Assembly (NCBI GenBank): GCA_021234155.1 | Contig: JAJEKV010000062.1 | Location: 3,569,305 to 3,633,304 of the forward strand | Source: Isoetes taiwanensis | Lineage: Eukaryota; Streptophyta; Lycopodiopsida; Isoetales; Isoetaceae | Direction of reading: 5' to 3' | DNA: 64,000 nucleotides | Part shown: in pieces, positions 24,171 to 39,600 of the stretch | How the letters are laid out: every line of letters starts with the position of its first letter | How positions within the stretch are numbered: position 1 is the stretch's first letter | Translations under genes and position numbers: made by a program | Notes under the pieces: generated by a model | What the model was told of the DNA's origin: nothing | The model's database searches: none | The model's input: the letters and a program-made list of their open reading frames with translations, nothing else

Positions 24171-27100
24171 GGAATAGAAATGTAAAAGATCCGCTCATAT
24201 ATTCCCATGGTTGTCAACCTTCCATCTGACCACAAAGCAGAATTCACATAAAACTTATATTTTTACCTGGAACATAATTTTCATGACCCAAAATAATGCA
24301 TTGTATAAGAAGGGATGAGCTCGAAAAAAAAAAAAGGACGACATTTCCAACTTCAACGCTAAACATTGTGTTGATATAAAAATATGTAGAAATGTAGATT
24401 AGAAAACTGACAGTGATTAAATATCAACAGATGTAGATTAGAAAAACAGACAGAGGATTAGGAAAAGAATGTTGGATCCAAGAACTCTTACCTAATTTAT
24501 GAAAGAATTAATACGGACCTGTTTATTCTTCATGAGAGGGACCGGATCATATCTAGCTACTATTGTGGCTTAAAACACACTCTCTTCTATATCACGCATT
24601 ATTTGGGACATTTAGCGGCAGCAAAGGAAAAGAAGATATAAAGACGCTTGTTTTTCTTCACATCGGTAAAGTCAAACTCAAGAACATACACAGTGATTTA
24701 TGCTCTTCAACTCGACGAATTACATCTCTATTACCGTAACCCTCCAAGTCACAAAGACAAAGACAAAGGGAATCCAATAGAGAAATATAAATTGAAAGCA
24801 ATGCATGGAATTGCAATTGAGATCGCAGCTCAAATGCCTATGTATGTGGCATCGATGCCTCTTTGACATCGAGGAAAGCCGGGATTAGAAACAGGATGGA
24901 TAATGCAAAGCCAATGGCACCCAAAACACAAATCATATGAAATTATTTTTTGCGATTTTTAGATGATCGGAATATTTTTCCGGCATCTAAACTCTTTAAA
25001 ATCTTAGGAAATCGGCAAAATAAATTCCAAAACATTTTGGCCGGGATTTAAAAATCTTAAATTTAACAATATTATTTTGATAAAAGCTCTTTTATGATCA
25101 AAAATATGGAAACAAGGGGATAGCCCCTTACATCTTTCTTTGACTTGCAACAACCATGCTATCCACTACAAAAAAGTAATGCTTGTTGCGGCTCAACTTC
25201 AGTACTATATTCTATAAGGACATCAACAATTAAGCCCATGATTTAGGTTTGAACACGATCCTATACACCCAAGACAAATGCCTAACATAAACCCTAACAT
25301 TATAAACCATTTATAATGATTTTTTTTGCTACCTAAATTAAGAGAAACAATAAGAATTAGCGGTAAAAAGCATAATACTATAAAGTGCTAATAATTTTGT
25401 ATTGATGAAATAAACTCATAAATTGATATGGTTGGATAAAAATATATCTACCAATGTGGAAATCACCTAAAATATACTCACAAATTTATAGATATGCGTG
25501 CAAATGTCAAAAATCAGATGCCATTTTTTGCAAAGTGAGAGGACATGCCTTTGTTCCATTTAATCATATGGATTTAGACCTAAGATAAAAGATACAAAGG
25601 CAACATGGCTGCAATATACTACCCCAAAATAAACATCTAATCTTCACCGATTTAGAAATAACAAGATTGAGTTCCATTATAATAGGGGCATCCAATGTGT
25701 AAGAGTTGTATTAAGATCTAACAAGGCACTTCGTCTATTTACGACGTAAAAAGAGAACTATTCTACATATGTATCCGCTTGTGAGGACAAAACAATATTA
25801 ATAATGATGAGCCAATGCTTATAACTCCGAAGTTTCAAAACCAGCATGGGAAACCATTGCTAGCTCGCCTCTGGTTGGCATGGACCTTCTAGAGGGGGGT
25901 GATATTCTCTGCCTTCATCGCAGACCGGGGATGAAAGATGCGAGTAGCCCCCTAGGCTATGCCCCTCGGAACTATGGTCAAGTTCCAAGACTTATCACCG
26001 CAATGCGCAAAGTATGCAATGTGAGGGGCGGATGGATTGGACCATCCAAACGACATCATGTTCCTTATATGCCACCAAATCCATTTATGAATTATGTCCG
26101 CAATGAACTCTTGACACTCCATGGGTCCATCCCCATGAGTCCAGCCTCGGTAGGGCCCGTTTTATTAGTGTTATTGTATATACCTTGACGTGATATTGTT
26201 ATGGTTATCCCTGGCCCTTTGAGATGGTTATATATAACAAATGATATTATATACTTATATTTATGCTTCCAGCAGACTAGGGACGGGGTTCAGGAGATTC
26301 CGGATGAATGACACGCCTATTTCCACATTAGACTCTTCCCCTCACCATCAAGAGCTTGACATCAAATAAATCCATATGTTGAAGCCGTATACAAGAGGGA
26401 ATACCTTGTTGATATACTCATGGGGCATCATATATGAGCAGGGGGCATCGATAACTATCTTTTGAGAATAGGCAAGAAAGAAAGAATCGCTTGATTCTCC
26501 AATTCGCTAGCAAACACCGATAATCACATCGGGTTTCTATCCACATCCTTTGAATCGGATGGCCTTTGTATATGCAAGAAGAGTAAGGCTAAAAATCAAA
26601 AATAATGCAAATCCATGTCTTTATTATAAAGGTTCAGGGTCACATATGCCATTGAATGTCAATCTAATCGGTCGGAAAAGATGAGGAAATGGGGTCGAAG
26701 ATATTAGGTCATACCCTTTTACATATAAGTTCGATCCCCATGATAAGTCTTCTTTGTATGTAAATGCTTTGTCAAAAGGGCACATGTTTATCTATCAGCG
26801 GCATATATTTGGGTCATAGAGAACTCCATGGTTTATTCCGATTAACTCATAATTTTAATATAGATTTATAGTCAAAATCCATAGTCAATCCGAGCATAAA
26901 AATGAAGGCATTAATTCCCTTATGTGAATTGAGCAGTTAAAAGCATCAACCTTTGAAAGCTTCAATATCAAATCAGTTTTAAAATTGCTTAGATGTAATA
27001 GCCCGAATCTAGATTTTACCCTATTTGTTGGATATGAATCCGCTTAGACTAAACAGGTCAAGCCATTCAATGACCTTGAGAGTTGCTTTCTTTAACGTAT

Positions 27101-28069
27101 TAGTAGTACATAAAAAGCGGTTTCCATATCAAGACCGGATATCATGAGCCAAACTTTTAGGGGAGTTTTGGTGGTTGGTTGTGTCTAGCTTTTGCAAGGT
27201 TGGTGATATTGCATATCCACAATGCAACATCCTCTTTTAATGTCACACTAGAAACGTGTGCCCGGCGATGTTGGGCATTGGTCATGGACGCTGCGTACAA
27301 TGTGTTTAGAGTATGCAATTCTTAGTATGTGCAAGGGAATGTTATCCAATATGATTGTTTATGTGATTGCATGTGTAGATGGAAGATGCTAATTGCATCG
27401 GAGGCATGGATGTTCATATTCAAAATGGGTGTAGTTGCGTATGATTTCGCATGTAAGGTTCATGGTGGGAGATGTTTAGGCATGTCTAGTAATATAAAAC
27501 CATTGTGTAGATAGCATTTTTAGTGTTTGTGGATCTTTCTGACAATCTCATATGCAAGTATATTTGTGGTTGCTAGTAAACATGTTTAATTTGTGGAAGT
27601 TAAAGGAATATGTAAACAAATAGAAACATCTACTTCGGTATAGTTTGTAAAACAAACAACTAAAGTAAATTTTTGTCATATGTACATCAAATATGTGGAG
27701 GTGAGAGAATGGGTAGATCAAATACTTAGGTACATTAATGTAGAAACCGACATGCCTGACATTAGTCATGGACGGTGGAATGGGTAGACGCATCAGAATT
27801 TGTAGGTCAAAAAGTCGTGAAATGTAAACGTGATCAATAGGTGTAATGGAGGGCCCGTTCGTGAAGGGTTTAGTGATGCGAGACATTAGTCATAACGATG
27901 GAATGTGAGGAATAATAAAATGCATTGTGTGCAATAGATAGATGTCATAGTTTAAAGTTTTCTTGGGATTTTTGGATATTTGGTATGTGTGGAAAGATGG
28001 AAGAAATGTGTGGGTATGTTCTTGGCGTGTGAACTCTTAACAATCTAGTCTAGTGAATTCAAGAGGATA
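24171..28069. repeat. AT-rich array spacer, copy 1
   Basis: Non-coding, low-GC sequence collinear with 32,751-36,689 and 41,341-45,258. It carries a minus-strand Helitron-type 3' terminus (CTAG 27,248-27,251, hairpin 27,260-27,276) and two weaker downstream copies of the same motif (near 27,745 and 27,880). No protein-coding frame is conserved among the three copies. Confidence 0.7.
27248..27276 (-). mobile_element. Helitron-type 3' terminus in array unit 1
   Basis: On the minus strand this is hairpin GCCCAACATCGCCGGGC, then ACACGTTT, CTAG and T. The same signature appears in the other two units (35,860-35,892 and 44,433-44,461) and at the proven insertion end at 49,159. Confidence 0.6.
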
Positions 28070-31000
28070 GTAAGCAAGATCGCACACAACACACAACACG
28101 TAGAAGATGGCCTTGGCCTGCACACACCGGAAACTAAAGCCCGGGCGGGAGCTTCATTGACATGCGGCCCGCTTAGACAATGTTCATCACCCTGACACCA
28201 AACCACGGGAGAGGGGCGGGCAATGCATGAGACGATGGTCACGGTGTCGGCTTGATCGAAGGTTGAGGAAGCCACCACCATGGCAGCACGGGAGCTTGGC
28301 CGCTCTGCAGAACGCATTAACCTTTTCCGGGATCTTCGTATACCTATTCGGCGGCAAGAAGCCCGGGCGACCCCGTCAGGCCGGGCTCGGGCGCCCGCTA
28401 CCCGAGCCCGGAGTTCGGGGGTTGCGGGCGCCCATCCATAGACGTGGCCATGGTCTCCCTAAGGGTTCATAATTAAACCGCGGTCAGCGGTAGGGAGATG
28501 GCCAAGCCGAGGCCAGCCCCGCAAGAGCCGTGCTCCCGACTGCAGGGGCGGCTGGGGCCTACCATAGCGGCCTCCCAGCCGCGGCGACCCGGGCCGAGCC
28601 GCGCCCGCCTCCAAGCCACCCCACGCCACGACCACCACCACCCGGCGGGCCCAAGCTCGCCCACCTTCGCGAATTGGCGGAACTCCAAGAGCATGAAGAC
28701 GGAGGAATACAATCGGTAGTCAGGGCATGCGGAAGGGAAAGGTCATTACGATATCGAACACACATTCTTCGATGGGATGACATTCAGGAACGGTCCACAT
28801 TTCCCAAGTAGCATGCATGGGGCTCGGCGGTGGTGGCCGCGTGTCATATTAGCGGTTAGCGGATCGCCAGTCGTGATATCGGGCAAGATATTTGAAGAGG
28901 ACATCCACATGCATTGGGCCAAGGGACCTCACACCTTGCCGCACAATAGAACCGCGAGAACTTGTAGCGATTACGATACCGCCATAGAAGTTCACCCAGC
29001 AGTTGGTTTGGGCGAGGATGCATTCGCCGACTGCTACTGCATCGCTGCGCAACCGCAGCCCCAACCAAGTGTTGAACATGGCCCTTATGCAGCCTTCTCC
29101 TACCACCCCTTCTCCCTCTCCTCCTTCTGCTCCTCATGACCCACGCCCTCAAACTCACATGCTACCTCCTCAATGACCGCTTCTCCACTTTCGACCTCTG
29201 CTTCCGCCCTCCTCGCTGACTCAGTTTCAGCAGATACCACTCTGCCAGCCGACAAAATGGAATTATTGCCTCCGGTGGTGGTCTCATGGAATTGTCGGGG
29301 CTTCCCTTGACAAAGGGGGCGATCGATCTCAACCCGCGGGCGTACCAATATGGATCTCATCTTTTCATGCTGGAACATGGGAGCATCTTTGGCGGGCACA
29401 TGCTACCCGACCGGGTTACCAACGTTTCTGGGTCTTCCTTTACACATGCGAGGGCGTGGGTGTCATGGTGGGGTTGCTTTTGCTACCACCAACAATTTTG
29501 GCATTCGGTTTACCCTCCGTGGGGATAGACAGACACAACCTGCCTTCTGTGGTTCGTGTGTGCGAAAATACGCGGTGGCAACCCTCTTTTTCTCAGCACT
29601 TTGTTATTTCCCTCAATGCGAAGGCACCTTCTATCGTAGCCACTTTCCGATGCGGATGGGATGGACCCCTGCGTGCTTATCTATGATGACATACAACAAA
29701 GACAAGCGGTTAGGTAGGGTCGCCCTTCTTGGGGATTTCAATGCGGGACAGAGTAAAGCAGCCCATGAGACTTGACCCCTCTCACGATGATGTCCTCGCA
29801 TTAGCCACGCCCCGCAGAGGCACCAGCCCGCGAGGATGGATGACGGTGTCACTTTCGCTTTGGCGCATGCAGGTTGTTCTCGCTATGTGGTATTTTTGAC
29901 TTGATAATTTGCAATGGCTGCGGTGGCGCTTCCTCGCAAGTGCACATGCGCATGTGACAAATCGAGGGGGAGGAATCCAGGTGTGGTCGACTATGTGCTC
30001 GTAGTCACGCAGCAAGATATGCATCTCATCGGGCCGTTTCGGTGGGTACCCCATACGGGATAGGAGAGATGGGCTTCGTATCACCTCCCACTTATTTTGG
30101 ACATGGTTTGGCAAGCTTGAGAACCCCACTATACCGACCATCGCCATCCTGATAAGTGACTAGGATTATGAGTGCAGGATTACGCCAAGATGCTCATGGA
30201 CACCCGGCAATTTTAGGACCCCCACACTAGAGCAAAGGGAGCGGACTAGTTGACCCGGTAGATACGGGATGCGTGAGGCAGTGTTTTAGCCGGACCCCCT
30301 CCCGCGTCGCCAAGTAGTGGACAAAGAACATTTCAGCGTAGAATCATGGTTTGATGTCGAGTGTAAAGAACGCAGTTTCGCCAGCTTCCTCACATTCTAG
30401 ATTTAGGTACCGCTTGCAGGCCACCACGATCGCCCATCGCCATCCGGCGAGACAGCGTACCTTGCCGTGCATCGAGGGGAGGTGTTCTACCGCCGGACAC
30501 TCATCCTCGAACCTTTTGGCGCAGAAAGTGCTTCAAGGCCAGCCCAAAATTTACAAGGGACATCACACCCCGAAAAGGAGAACAACATCTGTGGCAGCTC
30601 TGACCCACCGGGGCGCAGACGCCCATACCCCCTGGGGATGACCCCCATTGGTTCTCGCAGAGGATGTTGTGGAGGGCTCGCAAGGGAGCTGGCTAATGGG
30701 AAGGGCAAATTTGACCCATGGTATGCGCGACCGAAGTTACTCAAATGGGCAGGCGTACCGCTAGTGCCGCATCCTCACTACCCCATTCGGCGAAAGCATT
30801 GCAGAAGGTTTCCCCAGAGCAATGTGGACCCAAGCGAGGTTGTTCCCATTCACAAGGCGGGTGACGACACCGTTGTCCACCACCGGACGATCATGGTCGG
30901 ATTCAAGATTTGACAAACCTGCTAATGGCATTCTCGAAAGCGCCGGTGGATCCACACAAGGTGAGGCGGATAAAGGAAGCCCTCACACTGGCGGGCTTTA

Positions 31001-32750
31001 GACCCCTCCACTCATTGACCATATTACACCGCACCGACATTGAAGACAAATGATTATTGTTGCTTCCATTGGACCCGGCGAAGGCTTTTGATACCTGGCC
31101 TTAAAGCTATGGGCTAGATCAAGCTAACTGGCCGCTACAATCGTGGGTAATGCCATATATAGGTTGTAGGAGAGTTGTTTGCGGGGATGCGGTACCGCGG
31201 ACCAAGCATTCACCGATGATCGTGGTCCTGACAGGTTGCCCCTCTCACCAACACTTTTGGCCTCTACATTGATAGCTTAGAGCCTTGGCTTACCGAGCAT
31301 GGGGATGGCATACTTTTGCACTGTGTCATCGCTACCATCTATGCGGGCGATGTTGACCTTCTCGCCCACACACCCCAGAAGCTATGCGACCATGCGGATG
31401 CCCTAGACATGTGCACTACGTCGGGGCATATGGACATGCGGTCTGCCAAGAGACGGGGTGGTTCTCATATCCTCTTCACGCCACCCCACGCCTCTTGCAC
31501 TCACATATCGGGGGATGACTGTGGAGGTCACACCCACCTACAAGGCCACCAGGGGTGGAGTTCCCCTCCTTCCGGGTTGGGAGGCATCCATCCGCTTATG
31601 GGACATGGCCAGTCGAAAAGCTTTTATGCCATCTTGAGAACATCCCACCGGGCGGAGCTCTATGATTGGGGCCATCGGTCACATCGCTTGTTTTACCGGT
31701 TGGAAGTCCGTCCATTCGTATGGGGTTGAGGTTTGGGGCCGGTCTCTTCGACATGGAATGACTTGGAGCAGTGAGAAGGCATTTTGCTTACGGGCACGCA
31801 GGGTGAAACCTTTAGTCCCCATCGGTCTTGCGCAGAAGCGGATTCTTGCCGCCAGTGGTAGCCCTTGATGACACATGATCTATTTTTCATAAAGTGTTTA
31901 ATATGGTGATGCTCGCCTCACACTTGCTTACGGCGCGGGCAATGGGGCCCTATGGCGCTCGGGGCCGTTGGAGGTGCAAGAGAGAATGATGGTTCTGCAT
32001 GGAACGACGTCGCGAGCACTGCAGTGCGGCAGGGACACGAGCCCGATTAATGGGGATCGCGGAAGTACCGGGCTTTGCTTCCTTGGCAAGACCTCGACCC
32101 CCGATTCTAGAGCGGTCAAAACGACCATTACAAGGAGCACATCACCCCGTGTTAGCCCGGGCCCTTGCCAGCCAGGGTTCGGCTCCCACCGCCTCGAAAA
32201 GCTGCCGGACTCATTGCTCCATTCAAGACGGGTGCCCACCATCTTAGCATCGGTGGACCCGCATGTGGATTGGGGAGCCCGCCGGGACGGGCTACGCCGG
32301 TGCTAATAAAATGGGTGCCATTGAGGATGAATCTCACAAGAGTCGCCCAAAGATTCGATCGGACCGGGCGGATAAACGCCTTAGTATGGCCGGACGTGCC
32401 CTACATTTGCTGATGGACACACCGCCGCGGCACGTGCTCTCTAGGGTCGCATACATTAGAGGTACCGATCTTGCCCGGAAGTTCAGCTCTGCCCCCCTGG
32501 CTGCCCGATTAGTAATACGGGGTCGCGATTGCATGAGTGTATATATTTGTGTGTTTTTGCATTTTGTATATTTGGAGCGGTTTATCCAGGGTGTCGATTG
32601 TCGCCCGCGGTTTTTCCTCAAACCCTTCCGGAGGCCGGGTTTTTAATCCGGTAGTAATCCGGCTTTAACAGCTTTGTATTGGGTCCCATAGACCGATTGG
32701 TCTCCATTAGGCGATAAAAATACCTTCCCTCGGCTTCCTTCCTACTTTAC
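28070..32750 (+). mobile_element. LINE copy 2 (array)
   Basis: The landmarks are better preserved than in copy 1. The endonuclease start reads VVVSWNCRGLPLTKG near 29,263-29,310. Next come LLGDFNA near 29,726, the RT entry VVPIHKAGDDTVVHHRTIMV near 30,838, YCC...KAFD near 31,053, and the catalytic box ATIYAGDVDLLAHTP near 31,330 (YADD with D to G). The C-terminal region follows, and the 3' tail lies near 32,670-32,720. RT converts the element RNA to DNA at a nick made by the endonuclease. Frame breaks are frequent. This copy is the most depleted of CAG/CTG in the segment I counted, so its defects may be partly technical. Confidence 0.75.
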
Positions 32751-35700
32751 CATATTGGAATAGAAATGTGTAAAAGATCCTTCTCATATATTCCCATGGT
32801 TGTCAACCTTCCATCTGGACGGCGAGAATTCACGCCAAAACTTATATTTTTTAATTGCGGAGTAACATATTTTTCATGACCCAAAATAATGCATTGTATA
32901 AGAGAGGATAGTATTTCGAAAAAAAAAAAGGACGACATTTCCAACTTCAACGCTTAAACATTGTGTTGCAATTCAAATATAAAGAAATGTAGATTAGAAA
33001 AACAGACGGTGATTAAATATCAACAGATGTAGATTAGAAAAATAGACGTGAGGATTAGGAAAGAATGTTGGATCGAACTCTTCTAACACCTAATTTATGA
33101 AAGAATTAATATTATTTTGCTTTTTATTCTTAGCGGAGTGGACCCGGATCATATCTAGCTACTATTGTGGCTTAAAGCACCGACTTCTATATCATCTCAG
33201 TTATTTGGACATTTAGCGTGAAACAAAGAAAAGAAGATACTAAAGGCGTTGTTTTTCTTCACATCATTGTCGAAACTTCAAGAACATACACGGTGATTTA
33301 TGCTTCAACTTCGGCCATTACATCTCCTATTACCGGAAGCCCTCAAGTCACAAAGGCAAAGACAAAGGAATCCAATAGAGAAATATAAATTGAAAGCAGT
33401 ACGCAAAGAATTACAATTGGAATCTTGGCTCAAATGCCTATGCATGTGGCATCGATGCCTCTTTGACATCGAGGAAAGCCCGGATTAAATCGAGATGGAT
33501 AATACAAAGCCACGAAATTACCCAAAACACAAATCATATGAAATTATTTTTCTGCGATTTTTAGATGATCGGAATATTTTCCCGGCATCAAACTCTTTAA
33601 AATCTTAGGGCTAAAATAAATTCCAAAACATTTTTGGCGGACACTGAAAATCTTAAATTAACAATATTGATTGATAAAAGCTCTTTATGATCAAAAATGG
33701 GGAAACAAGGATGTAGCCCTTTACATCTTTCTTGCGGCTTACAACAACCATGCTATCGCTACAAAAGTAATACTTTGTTTGCTCAACTTCAACTTTATTA
33801 TATTCTATAAGGACATCAACAATTAAGCCATGATTTAGGTTTTGAACGCATCCCTATACACACTGACAAATGCCTAACATAAACCCTAACATTATATAAA
33901 CCATTTATAATGATTTTTTTTCACCTTTACCTAAATTAGAAACAATAAAATTAGTGGTAAAAGCATAATACTATAAAAGTGCGACAATTTTGTATTGGTA
34001 AATAAACTCATAAATTGATATGGGTTGGATAAAATATATCTAGTTTCAATGTGGAATCATTTAAAAATATACTCACAAATTTTATGGGATATCACGGAAT
34101 TGGTCAAAAATCAGATGCCATTTTTTTTTGCAAAGTGAGAGTGACATGCCTTTTGTTCCATTTAATCATATGGATTTAGACCTAAGATAAAGATACAAAG
34201 GAGAACATGGCTACATAATATACTACCCCAAAATAAACATCTAATCTTCACTGATTTAGAATAACAAGATTGAGTTCCATTATGTCTAAGTGCATCAATC
34301 GCTGAGAAGAGTTGTATTAAGATCTAACAAAGCTTGGACTGATCTATTTACGACTGAGAAAAAAGAGAACTATTCTACATATGTATACGCTGTGAGACAA
34401 AAACAATATTAATAATGATGAGCCAATGCTTATAACACGAAGCTAAACACGGCATGGGAAACCATTGCTCTCTAGCTCGCCTCTAGTTGGCATGGACCTT
34501 CTAGAGGGGTGATATTCTCCGCCTCATGAAATTGGGGGGATGAAAGTCTGGAGTAGCCCCCTAGGCTATGCCCCTGGTGAACTATGGTCAAGTTCCAAGA
34601 CTTGCTCGACTGTCATGCGCAAAGTATGCCAAAGTGAGGGAGGATGGATTGACTATCCAAGCGACCATGTTCCCTATACCAAATCCATTTCCCATGAATT
34701 ATGTCCGTGATGAACTCTTGACACCGTAGTGGGTCCATCCCCATGAGTGCGAGCTGGGTAGGATTGCCTTTTTATTAGTGTTATTGTATATACCTTGGCG
34801 TGATATTGTTATGGTTATCCTAAATTCCTTTGAGATGGTTATATATAACAAATGATATTATATGCTTATATTTATCGCCTCCATGACTAGGACGGTCTCG
34901 AGGGATGCGGGATGAATGACACGTCTATTCTTTCCACATTAGACTCTTCCTCACCATCAAGAGCTTGACATCAAAAAATAAACGACATGTTGGCGGCGTG
35001 CTACAAGAGGGAATACCTTGTTGATATACGGTCGAGGGCATCATATATGAGCGGGGGCATCCACGCGATAACTATCTTTTTGAGAATAGGCAAGAAAGAA
35101 AGAATGCGGCTGATTCTCCAATTATAGCACCCGATATCACATCGGTTTTCTATGCTATCCACATCCTGAATCGATGGCCTTGTATATGCAAGAAGATCAT
35201 ACAAAAATCAAAAATAATGCAAATCCATGTCTTTATTATAAAGGTTAGTCACATACTTCGCGTGAATGTCCAATCTAATCGGTCGGAAAAAGATGGGGGG
35301 CGGTCCGAAATTAGGTCATACTCCTTTACATATAAGTTCAGTCTATGATAAGTCTTCTTGTATCTGAAATGCTTTGTCCAAAAGGGCACATGTTTATCTA
35401 TCATGGCATATATTTGGGTCATAGAGAACTCCATGGTTTTATCGGATTAACTTCGCCAATTTCCGATAGATTTATAGTCCAAAATCCATAGTCAATCGAG
35501 CATAAAAATGAAGGCATTAATTCCCTTATGTGAATTGAGCAGGTTAAAAGCATCAACCTTTGAAAGCTTCAATATCAAATCAGGTTTAAAATTGCTTAGA
35601 TGTAATAGCCGAATCTAGATTTTACCCTATTTGTTGGATATGAATCCAGCTAGACTAAATAGGTCAAACCATTCAATGACCTTGAGAGTTGCTTTCTTAA

Positions 35701-36689
35701 TTAGTATTAGTAGTACATAAAAGCTTGGGTTCCATATCAAGACCAGATATCATGAGCCAAACTTTAGAGGGGGAGTTTTGGTGATTTGGGTTTGTAATCT
35801 AGCTTTTGCGGTTGGTGATGTGCATATCAAACAATGCAACATCCTCTTTTAATGTCACACTAGAAGCGTGTGCCCTACTTCGATGTTGGGCATTGGTCAT
35901 GGGCGCGTACAATGTGTTTAGAGTAGTATGATTCTTAGTATGTGCAAGGGAATGTTATCCAATATGATTGTTTATGTGATTGGTAGCATGTGTAGATGGA
36001 AGATGCTAATTGCATCGAGGCATGTGGATGTTCATATTCAAATGGGTGTAGTTCTGGATGATTTTGCATGTAAGGTTCATGGTGGAGATGTTTAGGCATG
36101 TCTAGTGCATTATAAAACCATTGTAGATAGTTTTTTAGTGTTTTGTGGACTATTTGACACCCCATATGCAAGTGATATTTGTGGTTGCTAGTAAACATGT
36201 TTAATTTGTAGGAAGTTAAAGGAATATGTAAACAAAATAGAACATCTACTTCGGTATAGTTTGTAAAACAAACAACCAAAATAAATTTTTGTCATATGTA
36301 CATCAAATAGTGTGGAGGTGAGAATGGGTAGATCAAATACTTGGTACATTTGTCATCGTGTGTCAGGCGATGTGGGACATTAGTCATGGGCGTGTGGAAT
36401 GGGTAGGCGTGCACACTAGAATTTGTAGGTCAAAAGCTGTAAATGTAAGCGTATCAATAGGTGTAATGGAGGGCGGTGTGAAGGTTTAGTGATGGCTGAG
36501 CATTAGTCATAGCGGGATGGAATGCGTGGGAATAATAAAATGCATTGTGTGCAATAGATAGATGTCATAGTTTAAGGTTTTCTTGGGATTTTGGATATTT
36601 GTATTGTGTGTGGAAAGATGGAAGAAATGTGTGGGTATGTTCTTGCGTGTGAACTCTTAACAATCTAGTCTAGTGAATTCAAGAGGATA
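32751..36689. repeat. AT-rich array spacer, copy 2
   Basis: Collinear with the other two spacers and non-coding. The Helitron-type end is at 35,860-35,892, where the hairpin is distorted (CCCTACTTCG in place of CCCGACG), an example of the context-specific sequence damage described in the findings. Confidence 0.7.
35860..35892 (-). mobile_element. Helitron-type 3' terminus in array unit 2
   Basis: CTAG at 35,860-35,863 and a damaged hairpin at 35,872-35,892, in the same position within the unit as in units 1 and 3. Confidence 0.5.
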
Positions 36690-39600
36690 ATGCCGAATCG
36701 GCACCACGGCACACAACAACGTAGAAGATGGCCTTGGCACGGCACGCCGAGCACAGGGCAAAGCCGGGGAGCTTCGCCGGACATGCGGGCCCGCCAGACT
36801 GTGGTGTTCATCACTCTGGACACCATGACACAGGAGAGGGAGCGGGCAATGCATGAGACGATGGTCACGGTGTCTCAGCTTCAGTCAGAGGTTGAGGAAG
36901 CCACCACCATGGCACGGGGAGCGCAGGCGCCTTCGCATGAAGCAACGCGTATTACGCCGTGATCTGAGTACGATCTCGCCAAGCCTGCGCCTCCTGACGC
37001 CTGGCCGGGGCTCGAGCACTGCCACCCAGAGCCCTGAGTTCAGTTAAGCAGGCAACGCATCCATAGACAGGCCATGGTCCCACCGAGGTTCAGCCACCGC
37101 AGTAGCAGGTGTAGGAGATGCACAAGCAAAGAAGAAGCCCCGCAAGAGTCAGGTGTGGGTTCCGACCATAACAGCCGAGGACGCGGGCCACTGCTGGGCC
37201 CCCTGGCCAGCTCACCCACGCAGCCAGACTGCAGTAATCGCTGCCCCGCACTCAAGCTACCCCATGCCATCCCACCATAAAGATAAAGCCTCGGCTTCAT
37301 CTCAGCAGTGTGTCAAAGTAACCCAAGAGCTGCCAGACGAGAGCGTATAACTGTGGTAGTCCGGGTGGTGGTGCTTGAAGAGAGGGAGAGTCTCGGCCAT
37401 AACATCCGAACACACATTCGGACGGATGATATCTTGGCTACCATATCAAGCAGCCCGCCATAGCCCGGGTAGGCTGTGATTGGCTTACATTCGCGGCCAT
37501 GGATGCGTGAAAGTGATGCTGGGTTATTGCGCCAGTGGCAAGATGTTGAAGGGACATCCTCAGATGGATCGGACCTCACACCCGCACAATAGGGAGTGTA
37601 CGCAGCGTGAGCTCGCCGGTGGTCAAATGTAGCATTCGCCAAACAAGGGGCTGCTGCATTAAGCCCCAGGCAGGATGTGCACATTTTCCGCCTCACTGCA
37701 GTACCAACTGTTCTAACATACCTGCCTCCTTCGCCTCCTGCCACCTCTCCTCCTACTTCCCTCATGACCCTCCCACATACTCCGCCCATCTCGCTTTCTC
37801 ACCACCCTCCAGCCCCTGGGCCCTCCCCGCTGACCAGTCACAGATACCACTACCGACATACAAATAGGGAACTGTGCCTCCCGGTGGTCTCATGGAATTG
37901 TCGAGGCTTCCCTTGACAAAGGGGATACCAACTCCGTGGGCAGCCAATATGGATCTCATCTTTCTCATGGAGACATGGGAGACGCCGGGCACATGCTACC
38001 CGACTGCAGGGTTACCAACATTTCTGCCTTCAATACCGGGCATGGGACCCGGGGGTGTCATGGGTGGGGTTGCTTACACTACCGAACAATTTGGCACATC
38101 TGATTTACCCTCCGAGGATAGGCAGACACAACCTGGCACTTGTGGGGTTATTGCATAATGCCCGTGGCAACCCTCTTTTTCGGCGCTGTTATTTTCACGC
38201 AGAGCACCTTCTATCGTAGCCACTCCGTGATGCGGAGGATGGACCCTTATGTCGATCTATGATGACATACAAAAGCCAAGCAGGTTGGGTAGGGTCGTCC
38301 TTCTTGGGGATTTCAATGCACGGACGTAGAGTAAAGCAGCCCATGAGACTTGACCCTCTCGGGCCGATGATGTCCTCCGCAGCCTACGTCCCGGCAGAGG
38401 CAACCCGCCACGAGGATCGATGACAGCAGGTCTTTCGCTTTGGCATTTTGCGTTCTCGCTATGTGGTATTTTGACTTGATAATTTGCAATGGGTCACAAG
38501 GGTCCGCCGCAAGTGCACATGCACGGTGACAATCGTGGGGAGGGTCTAGTGTGGTCGACTATGTGCTCGTAGTCACGCAAGATATGCATCTTCATCGGGC
38601 CAAGCTGGTGGGCACCGACCGGGATGAGGAGATCGACTCGCATCACCTCCCACTTTATTTGGACATGGTTTGGCAAGCCGTAACCCCCTACTATACCCGA
38701 CCCCTGCGCCATCCTCGCTAAGTATTAGATTATGAGCGTGCGAGGATTACGCCAAGATGCTCATGGCCCTACCGCCAATTTTTGCGGACCCCCACACTAG
38801 AGCAACAGCCAGACTAGTTGACTTCGGTAGATACGGGATGCAGCCAGCATGTGTTTTGTTTTTGAGACCCCCTCCTCTAAGCCGCCGCAGGACAAAGAAT
38901 ATTTCCAGAATCCGATGGTTTGATGTCGAGTGTAAAGAAGCATAGCGCCAGCTGTCACATTCTAGATTTAGGTACGTTTGCGGTGCCACCACCACGTCAT
39001 CGCCCATCCGGAAGGAGACAAAGGCTGCATCTTTGCCGTGCATCGTGGGGAGGTGTTCGCCCGGCCGACACTCATCATCCCTCGAACATTTTGGCCTTGA
39101 GAGAGAGTGCTTCAAGGCCAGCCCAGCCTACAAGGGACATCACACCCGAGTAAAGGAGAATAAGATTTGTGGGCTTATGACCCACCGTGGGACGCCAGAC
39201 GCTTCCATACCCCCGCAGGATGACCCCATTGGTTCTCGCAGAGGAGGATGTTGTGGAGGGCACATGAGCGTAATGGGAAGGCAAATGACCTCGATGGTGT
39301 ATCTTGACAAGGTTACTCAAATGGGCAGGCGTACCGCTAGTCTGCGATCCTTCACTCACGATTCATGAGCGCATTGGGAAGGTTTCCGACAATGGACCAC
39401 TGCTGTGGTTGTTCCCATTCACAAGGCGGGTGACCCACACCGTCCGGCCACCACGGACGATCATGGTCGGCTTCAAGATTTGACAAACCGTTATCGGGCA
39501 TTCTCGAAAGCAGGCAGCTGATTGTCCGGGCAGAGGCGCATAGATGTCGCGAGCCCTCACACAAGCAAAAGTTTTAGACCCTCCACTCAACGATTGACCA